NCBI GenBank assembly: GCA_027053375.1
Contig: JALUJC010000150.1
Span: forward strand, 1 to 11,220
From: Caldifarciminota bacterium
GTDB taxonomy: Bacteria; Hydrothermota; Hydrothermia; S141-80
DNA: 11,220 nt
Reading direction: 5' to 3'
Of the stretch, positions 6,232-11,220 are shown one piece after another (the stretch's first letter is position 1; each line of letters begins with the position of its first letter). A model generated the notes under the pieces. That model did no database searches, had not been told where the DNA came from, and saw only the letters and a program-made list of their open reading frames with translations. Position numbers and translations under genes: made by a program.

Positions 6232-7547
6232 TCAACCTTGCGCTTTTTCTGACGGTTCTGGTGGGTCAAACCCCGGCCCCGGAAAAGGGGGTGATTGAAA
6301 TTGATCTGCAAAAAACGCCTTCCGCATCCCCCACCCTCACGGTGTGTGGCACCTGCCCCCGGCGGAGTCTGCGGGAAGCCATTGAGGAGGCCCCACCGGG
6401 GGCTGTGATCTATGTGCTGGGTGGAGTCTATCGGGAAAGTACCCTGGTCATTCGTAAACCCCTCACCCTGATCGGTGAGGATGGTCCGGTTCTGGACGGG
6501 GAAGGAAAGTTTGAGATCCTGGTGGTGGACAGTGTGGACGGATTTCAGATTCGTGGATTTACGCTGAAAAACGCCGGGATCAGTTTTACGGAGGACCAGG
6601 CAGCGCTGAAATTGAAGAACAGCCAGAACTGTTTTGTGGAAGACAACACCTTTCTGGATAACTTTTTTGCCATTTACCTGGAAAACACCCATTCCTGTGT
6701 GATACGTAACAACCGGGTTCGCGGTCCGGGAAGGACAGAGAGCTTTTCCGGAAATGCCATCCATGTGTGGAACGGGTACAACATCTGGATTGAAGGCAAC
6801 CACCTTTCGTATCACCGGGACGGAATTTATTTTGAGTTTGTTCGGGACAGCAAAATCTACAACAACGTCAGCGAAAATCATGTCCGCTACGGCATGCACT
6901 TCATGTTTTCCGAGGGGAATGACTTTGCGCGGAACGTGTTCCGTGATTGCGGTGCGGGCGTCGCGGTGATGTACTCCAAACACACAAAACTCCGTCAGAA
7001 CCGGTTTGAATTTAACTGGGGAGGTGCGTCGTACGGTCTCCTGCTGAAAGAAATTGATGATACGGATATCGAAGGGAATGTTTTTTACAAAAACACTGTG
7101 GGGTTGTACGTGGAGGGATCCAACCGTGTCTTTGTCCGGGGTAACACCCTTGAAAAGAACGGCTGGGCCATCCGGGTTCTCGGAAATTCCATGGCCCTGA
7201 GTTTTATGTACAACAACATTGTGGGGAACACCTTTGAGGCGTCCAGCAACGCGGGACGATCCTTCAACACCTACCTCCACAACTACTGGGATGGCTATGT
7301 GGGATATGACCTGAACCGGGATGGATACGGAGATGTCCCGCACCGTCCTGTCAGGCTTTTCACCCAGCTGGTGGAGCAATATCCTCCAGCGGTGATTCTG
7401 CTTCACAGTCCTCTGGAGTTTCTTATCACATATGCTGAACGGTTGTTGCCGGTGCTCTCTCCTTCGGTGATTGAGGACGACCGGCCACTTATGGGGAGGA
7501 TCGTATGGTCGAAGTCAAAGGACTCGTCAAACGATACGGATCGCTGA
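6228..7547 (+). CDS. nosD: NosD periplasmic copper-assembly protein
   Basis: This 439-residue right-handed parallel beta-helix protein (CASH/NosD family) works with the NosFY ABC transporter and NosL to build the CuZ centre of NosZ. It has a short hydrophobic signal peptide (MINLALFLTVLVG). A CGTCPRRSLREAIEEAPPGA segment (residues 40-59) leads into the helix. After it come many roughly 22-residue coils with Asn ladders and repeated 'I.GN' or 'I..N' turns, for example 'CFVEDNTFLDNFFAIYLEN' and 'YGLLLKEIDDTDIEGNVFY'. The family signatures 'GRSFNTYLHNYWDGYVGYDL' and a C-terminal 'EDDRPLM' are present. The extra CxxC (C40, C43) lies outside the helix and might bind metal. The start overlaps the nosL stop, and the end runs 43 bases into nosF, so the three are translationally coupled. 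Confidence 0.95.
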   Translation: MINLALFLTVLVGQTPAPEKGVIEIDLQKTPSASPTLTVCGTCPRRSLREAIEEAPPGAVIYVLGGVYRESTLVIRKPLTLIGEDGPVLDGEGKFEILVVDSVDGFQIRGFTLKNAGISFTEDQAALKLKNSQNCFVEDNTFLDNFFAIYLENTHSCVIRNNRVRGPGRTESFSGNAIHVWNGYNIWIEGNHLSYHRDGIYFEFVRDSKIYNNVSENHVRYGMHFMFSEGNDFARNVFRDCGAGVAVMYSKHTKLRQNRFEFNWGGASYGLLLKEIDDTDIEGNVFYKNTVGLYVEGSNRVFVRGNTLEKNGWAIRVLGNSMALSFMYNNIVGNTFEASSNAGRSFNTYLHNYWDGYVGYDLNRDGYGDVPHRPVRLFTQLVEQYPPAVILLHSPLEFLITYAERLLPVLSPSVIEDDRPLMGRIVWSKSKDSSNDTDR

Positions 7548-8218
7548 CCGTTCTTCGTGGCGTGGATGTGACATTCCCTCCCGGGGTTACGGCCCTGGTG
7601 GGTCCCAATGCGTCCGGGAAGACAACCCTGCTCAAATCCATCCTCGGGTTGGTCATCCCTCAGGAGGGATCCATCCATGTGATGGGTGAGCCCGTGACGG
7701 GACACCCCGAGATCCGGCGCCACGTGGGATACATGCCACAGATGGTTCAGTTTCCAGAAAATCTGACACTGAAAGAGATCCTTGAATGGGTCCAGGATCT
7801 TCGAAATGTACGCGTGGATCTTGAGCCCTGGGTTTCGTGGGTGGGTCTTGAGGAGTTTGTGGACAAACCCTTCGGGTATCTTTCCGGGGGAACGAGGCAG
7901 AAAGTGGGGATGGTGGCGGCCCTGATGTTTGACACACCTGTGCTGATTCTGGATGAACCCACCGCAGGGCTGGATCCCCTGAGCAACACACGGTTCAAAG
8001 AAAAAATCCGTGAGGAAAGAGATCGAGGGAAAACCATCATCCTCACGTCGCATATCCTGAGCGAACTGGAGGGGCTTGCGGACCGCGTGGTGTTCCTTCT
8101 GGAGGGGAAGATCATTTTTGAGGGTTCAAGGGAAGCGTTGCTGGATCACACGGGGAAACCGGACATGGAGCAGGCCATTGCCTACCTTATGCAGGAAAAC
8201 GGGAGCGAGGTACGATGA
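7505..8218 (+). CDS. nosF: NosF ABC transporter ATPase
   Basis: This is the 237-residue cytoplasmic ATPase of the NosDFY assembly transporter, which powers delivery of material needed for the Cu-S centre. Walker A is GPNASGKTT (from residue 33), the Q-loop is in YMPQ (Q79), the signature is LSGGTRQK (from residue 126), Walker B is VLILDEPTAGLD (146-157), and the switch histidine is H183 in LTSHILSE. All ATPase elements are intact. The ATG at 7505 is preceded by a GGGGAGGATC site and lies inside the end of nosD, which it overlaps by 43 bases in another frame. The stop overlaps the nosY start (ATGA). Confidence 0.96.
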   Translation: MVEVKGLVKRYGSLTVLRGVDVTFPPGVTALVGPNASGKTTLLKSILGLVIPQEGSIHVMGEPVTGHPEIRRHVGYMPQMVQFPENLTLKEILEWVQDLRNVRVDLEPWVSWVGLEEFVDKPFGYLSGGTRQKVGMVAALMFDTPVLILDEPTAGLDPLSNTRFKEKIREERDRGKTIILTSHILSELEGLADRVVFLLEGKIIFEGSREALLDHTGKPDMEQAIAYLMQENGSEVR

Positions 8219-9000
8219 CCGGAAAAATCGCGCGCTGGGTTGCCCGGGATGTCTTGCGAAGCATCTGGCTGGGATTGTATACGTTTTTCTTCCTGATCAT
8301 CACACTCTCCTTCTTCACCTTTTTTGACGATCCTTCCAGGGTGTTGTTGAGTCTTCTGAATCTGGTCCTCATGGTGGTACCGCTTGTGAGCATGATCTTT
8401 GTCCTGACCTATCTCCACAACAACCGGAATTTTATCGTGCTCACGCTGACCCAGCCGGTTTCCCGGCGTTCGGTGTTCTGGGGCTACTGGTGGGGATTGG
8501 CCATTCCATTGCAACTGGCGTTGCTTGTAGGGATGGGTCTTCCGGTGGCGTTCCATCTTCTTGCACACCGGGCCCTGTGGCTGGCGAGTGTGTTGCAGGT
8601 GGTGGGCGCCATGTTGCTGACCCAGATTTTTCTCGGTCTGGCCATCTGGCTGTCCTTTGCCCACGAAGATCGCCTCAAGGCGCTGGCCTCAGGATTGCTG
8701 GTGTGGTTGAGCCTGACGTTTCTGTACGATGGACTGCTGCTTGTGGTGATCCTTCTGGCCTCGGCCTACCCCATTGAAAAGTTTGCCGTGGGGCTCTCTT
8801 TTCTGAATCCGCTGGATCTGGTTCGTCTTTTGCTGTTGATGCAGATGGATGTGGCGGCGCTTATGGGATTTACCGCTGAGGTGTTCAAAAAGTTCCTTGG
8901 GAATGCGGTGGGGACCCTTGCTGCTGTCACGGCACTGCTGATCTGGATTGCTTTCCCCACCTGGATGGCGTTCCGAAACTTTATGAAAAAGGACTTCTGA
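8215..9000 (+). CDS. nosY: NosY ABC transporter permease
   Basis: This 261-residue inner-membrane ABC-2 type permease is the partner of NosF. Six hydrophobic segments can be counted. They lie roughly at residues 17-37, 44-66, 88-113, 120-146, 154-182 and 226-248. The family's 'MQMDVAALMGFTAEVFKKFLG' motif sits before the last helix. The C-terminus ends in a charged MKKDF tail. In NosDFY the permease couples ATP hydrolysis to periplasmic NosD. It starts within the nosF stop codon (ATGA), so translation is coupled. Only 3 bases separate its stop from the next ATG. Confidence 0.95.
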   Translation: MTGKIARWVARDVLRSIWLGLYTFFFLIITLSFFTFFDDPSRVLLSLLNLVLMVVPLVSMIFVLTYLHNNRNFIVLTLTQPVSRRSVFWGYWWGLAIPLQLALLVGMGLPVAFHLLAHRALWLASVLQVVGAMLLTQIFLGLAIWLSFAHEDRLKALASGLLVWLSLTFLYDGLLLVVILLASAYPIEKFAVGLSFLNPLDLVRLLLLMQMDVAALMGFTAEVFKKFLGNAVGTLAAVTALLIWIAFPTWMAFRNFMKKDF

Positions 9001-9003
9001 TCC

Positions 9004-9378
9004 ATGCGGAAACCAATCGTTGCCGGGGTGTTTGTGCTTGCGCTGATGGGGTGGGCCTGTCGTCGGCAACCACCACCTCCCCCCCCTCAGCAGATCAAAC
9101 CCCTTTTTAAGAAGATGGGGTGTACGAACTGCCATGACATTCGCAACACCATCGGTGGCCCGTCCTTTGAAATGATTGCGGCGCGGTATCCCCATGATCC
9201 GGACACCATTCGGGCTATTGTGAAGCGGATTATGCAGGGAAGCAGGGGGCGCTGGTCGGGCATGCCCCTTGAAGAATGTCCGAAGAAGGTGGGAAAAGGT
9301 TACAACGCGCAGGAAATGTACTGGCTTGTGGACTGGATTCTCAAAAGGGCCTGGGAAAGCCCATCACCAGGAGGATGA
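9004..9378 (+). CDS. Small monohaem cytochrome c, probable lipoprotein
   Basis: This is a 124-residue class I cytochrome c of the short c551/c8 type. The signal peptide runs to C19 (LMGWAC), which could be lipidated, although the lipobox is poor (G at -3, W at -2). A six-proline run (residues 24-29) then makes a linker. Haem attachment is CTNCH (C40, C43, H44), and M87 in 'SGMPL' is the probable sixth ligand. An AAGGA site (8989-8993) inside nosY precedes the ATG by 10 bases. It sits between nosY and the copper receptor, and with the cytochrome before nosZ it gives the cluster two haem proteins, probably in the electron route to NosZ. If tethered to a membrane, it could link the quinol-oxidising complex to the soluble donor. 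Confidence 0.85.
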   Translation: MRKPIVAGVFVLALMGWACRRQPPPPPPQQIKPLFKKMGCTNCHDIRNTIGGPSFEMIAARYPHDPDTIRAIVKRIMQGSRGRWSGMPLEECPKKVGKGYNAQEMYWLVDWILKRAWESPSPGG

Positions 9379-9381
9379 TCC

Positions 9382-11220
9382 ATGACGATTGTGTGGATGG
9401 CTGTGCTGCTGGCGGTGGCTCCACTCACCTGGGAAGATACGCTCAAATTTGCCGGTGTGGTGGAGGTGCTCTCTCCTGTGGAGGTCCAGGCGCCTGCCTG
9501 GGGCTGGAGCCACAGCCTTCCTCCCGTGCGTGAAGTCCTGACCCGCGCCCTGGAGGCGACAGGTGTGGATCTGATCCGTCGGGGACCGTCCTTTGCCTCC
9601 GATCTTTTTGTGGATGGATTCCGGCGGAGCGATCTGCCCATTGTGGTGGATGGTCAACACGTGTACAATGCCTGTCCCAACCGGATGGACGTTCCACTGG
9701 TCCGGATCAACCCACTGGAGGTGCATTCCACGGAAATCGTGCTGCAGAGCGCGGACGTGGATGCTGGCCTGGGGGGTGTGTTCCGGGTGGTGCGGCGGGA
9801 TCCGTCCCGCACCTTCCAGCCTCTGGGTTATCTTCAGCTGTCTGGAGAATCGGAACGGGGACTGGACCTGGGTGCGGCCACGGAATTCCTTGGCCACGGG
9901 GTCTATCTGCGTCATTCCCGGGCACAACCCTACACCGACGCGCAGGGACGTTCCTTCCAGGATCTCTATGGTTACCGCCCACAGGCGCAGACGGCCTATC
10001 AGATCACCGAAGCCAGCTTTCGGGGGAAGAACGGTGCGTTTCGCTATGGACTTTCTCTTGCAACCTATCGGGATGTGCTCTTTCCCTATCTCCTGATGGA
10101 TGAACGGGACAACCGGGGCGGGGATGCCTTTGTGGAGTGGAACGGACACCGGCTGTACCTGCAGACTTTCCGTCACCTGATGGACAATCGCCTGCGCACC
10201 TCCAGCGACAGGATGGAAATGGCCACCGATGCGCGGATTCTGGTCGCGGGAATTCGCAGGGCGGGCCTGTATGATCTGGTGATTCGCCGCTGGCGTTCCG
10301 ACAACGAAATGATCATGCAGATGAACGGAATGCCCATGACGCTGGATCAGCGAATGCTGGACCTTCTGGATATTCGGTGGACCACCGGTGGACGGTATGC
10401 ACTTTCTTCCGGAATGTTCCTTCAGGGAAGGGTGGGGCTGGAACGGATCAGCCGGGAAGATGGACGGCTGGATCCTTTTCTTCTGTTGACGTCCCACGTG
10501 TCACGTGAACGCTGGCTTCCGATGGGGTCGCTGGCGTTCCACCGGGATCTGTCCTATGGTCGTGTGATGCTGGAGGCGGCCCTGGAGTCCCTGGATCCGG
10601 AGGTGCTGTACCTTGCCCTGAAACGACCGCCCATGAACGGCATGCCCCAGCCCTACTGGCTGGGCAATCCGGATCTATCCCAGCCCGTAAAGCTGGCGTT
10701 GCGCTATCGTGTACCCTATACCCGTGGATCTCTGCATGGTGTGGGTGAATTCTTTGTCCATCATGTATGGAACTACACGGAACTGGATCGGGTCACGGCC
10801 CAGGGTCAGCCCATCCAGACCTATCAGAATGTGGATGCCCTGATGGCAGGATTCCGGTTTCAGGCCCGGTGGCAGTTCTTCCAGGCGGAGGCCCATTACA
10901 CCTGGGCAGAAAACCGGACGGAGCGGGTTCCGCTTTCGGAGGTGCCGCCCCTCCACCTGCGTCTGGAGGCACGCCCCGAACTGCCCCGTGGGCGCTGGAC
11001 CTTCATGCCGTATCTTGCTTTCACCTACGAAGCTTCCCAGGAACGGGTCAATGCGACCGTCGGGGAAAGTCCCACGCCGTCCTGGTATCGGGTGGACGCG
11101 GGGCTTGCACTCCGCGTGGGCTCACTCCGGCTGGAGATCGGTGTGGACAACCTGACCCAGCAGGAGATCACCCGGCATCTTTCCTATCTCCGGAGTCCCT
11201 TCCAGCAGGGTGTTCGGGTG
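9382..11220 (+). CDS. nosA: TonB-dependent outer-membrane copper receptor (NosA/OprC family), 3' end cut off
   Basis: The frame is open for 613 codons to the window edge. The last visible stretch, 'HLSYLRSPFQQGVRV', lies near the C-terminus of this family, so only about 15-25 residues should be missing. After a short signal peptide comes a TonB-box-like LSPVEVQAP (residues 30-38) and a plug domain. The plug contains DGFRRSDLPIVVDGQHVY and then CPNRMD (C98, M102), the CxxxM copper-site motif of OprC. HLMDN (H265, M267) matches the second half of that site. The rest is a 22-strand-type barrel with a Met-rich loop around residues 310-325. In Pseudomonas stutzeri, NosA is a copper-related outer-membrane protein needed for NosZ formation. 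Here it is last in the cluster, behind a strong AGGAGG (9369-9374) at 7-base spacing. The copper specificity is inferred from the motifs. Confidence 0.88.
   Translation, partial: MTIVWMAVLLAVAPLTWEDTLKFAGVVEVLSPVEVQAPAWGWSHSLPPVREVLTRALEATGVDLIRRGPSFASDLFVDGFRRSDLPIVVDGQHVYNACPNRMDVPLVRINPLEVHSTEIVLQSADVDAGLGGVFRVVRRDPSRTFQPLGYLQLSGESERGLDLGAATEFLGHGVYLRHSRAQPYTDAQGRSFQDLYGYRPQAQTAYQITEASFRGKNGAFRYGLSLATYRDVLFPYLLMDERDNRGGDAFVEWNGHRLYLQTFRHLMDNRLRTSSDRMEMATDARILVAGIRRAGLYDLVIRRWRSDNEMIMQMNGMPMTLDQRMLDLLDIRWTTGGRYALSSGMFLQGRVGLERISREDGRLDPFLLLTSHVSRERWLPMGSLAFHRDLSYGRVMLEAALESLDPEVLYLALKRPPMNGMPQPYWLGNPDLSQPVKLALRYRVPYTRGSLHGVGEFFVHHVWNYTELDRVTAQGQPIQTYQNVDALMAGFRFQARWQFFQAEAHYTWAENRTERVPLSEVPPLHLRLEARPELPRGRWTFMPYLAFTYEASQERVNATVGESPTPSWYRVDAGLALRVGSLRLEIGVDNLTQQEITRHLSYLRSPFQQGVRV

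Noticed and set aside
6162..7406. A 414-codon open frame on the minus strand over nosD
   Set aside because: nosD is certain from its beta-helix repeats and signatures. The antisense frame has no ribosome site, signal or motif.
9364..10497. A 377-codon open frame on the minus strand over the copper receptor
   Set aside because: The plus-strand frame has a strong ribosome site, the TonB-receptor motifs and 613 open codons. The antisense frame has no recognisable feature.

Overview
The window holds most of a nitrous oxide respiration (nos) gene cluster of the clade II (Sec-exported, 'atypical' NosZ) type. It reads rightward from about 2483 to the window end. A short leftward group lies on the other side of a 166-base divergent intergenic region. 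The host is Gram-negative, because the window encodes a TonB-dependent outer-membrane receptor, lipoproteins, periplasmic c-type cytochromes and a probable OmpA-like protein. The nos gene order and the Sec-type NosZ argue against a classical proteobacterial denitrifier. I cannot place the organism more closely than a non-proteobacterial or deep-branching N2O reducer.

Left side, minus strand (2316 to 1): an exported protein with a LamG-like sandwich and a degenerate OmpA-like C-terminus; comF (phosphoribosyltransferase-like, competence/DNA uptake family); and the N-terminal part of a CoA-transferase alpha subunit, whose start overlaps the comF stop (ATGA). The first two genes lack a convincing Shine-Dalgarno site. 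Each has sigma70-like -35/-10 boxes that place the transcript start on or next to the ATG, so leaderless mRNAs are likely.

Right side, plus strand: a c-type cytochrome (2483-2929); nosZ (3102-5048) with CuA and CuZ ligands; a four-helix NosB-like membrane protein (5139-5699); nosL copper lipoprotein (5710-6231); nosD (6228-7547); nosF (7505-8218); nosY (8215-9000); a lipoprotein-type monohaem cytochrome c (9004-9378); and a TonB-dependent copper receptor of the NosA/OprC family (9382 to the window edge). The downstream genes are tightly packed, with three translational overlaps. NosZ reduces N2O to N2 in the periplasm. The cytochromes are plausible electron donors. NosL and NosDFY serve copper delivery and assembly of the Cu-S centre. 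The outer-membrane receptor probably imports the copper. nosZ is bracketed by two strong inverted repeats (2976-3026 and 5079-5114), neither followed by a T-tract. They are candidate mRNA-processing or stabilising hairpins, or operators.

No tRNA, rRNA, CRISPR, insertion sequence or phage feature is visible. No nosR, nosG, nosH or nosX lies within the window. I see no wholly new system. The points worth a second look are the copper-acquisition receptor built into a clade II cluster, methionine-rich additions to NosL and NosA, the hairpins around nosZ, and the leaderless promoters.
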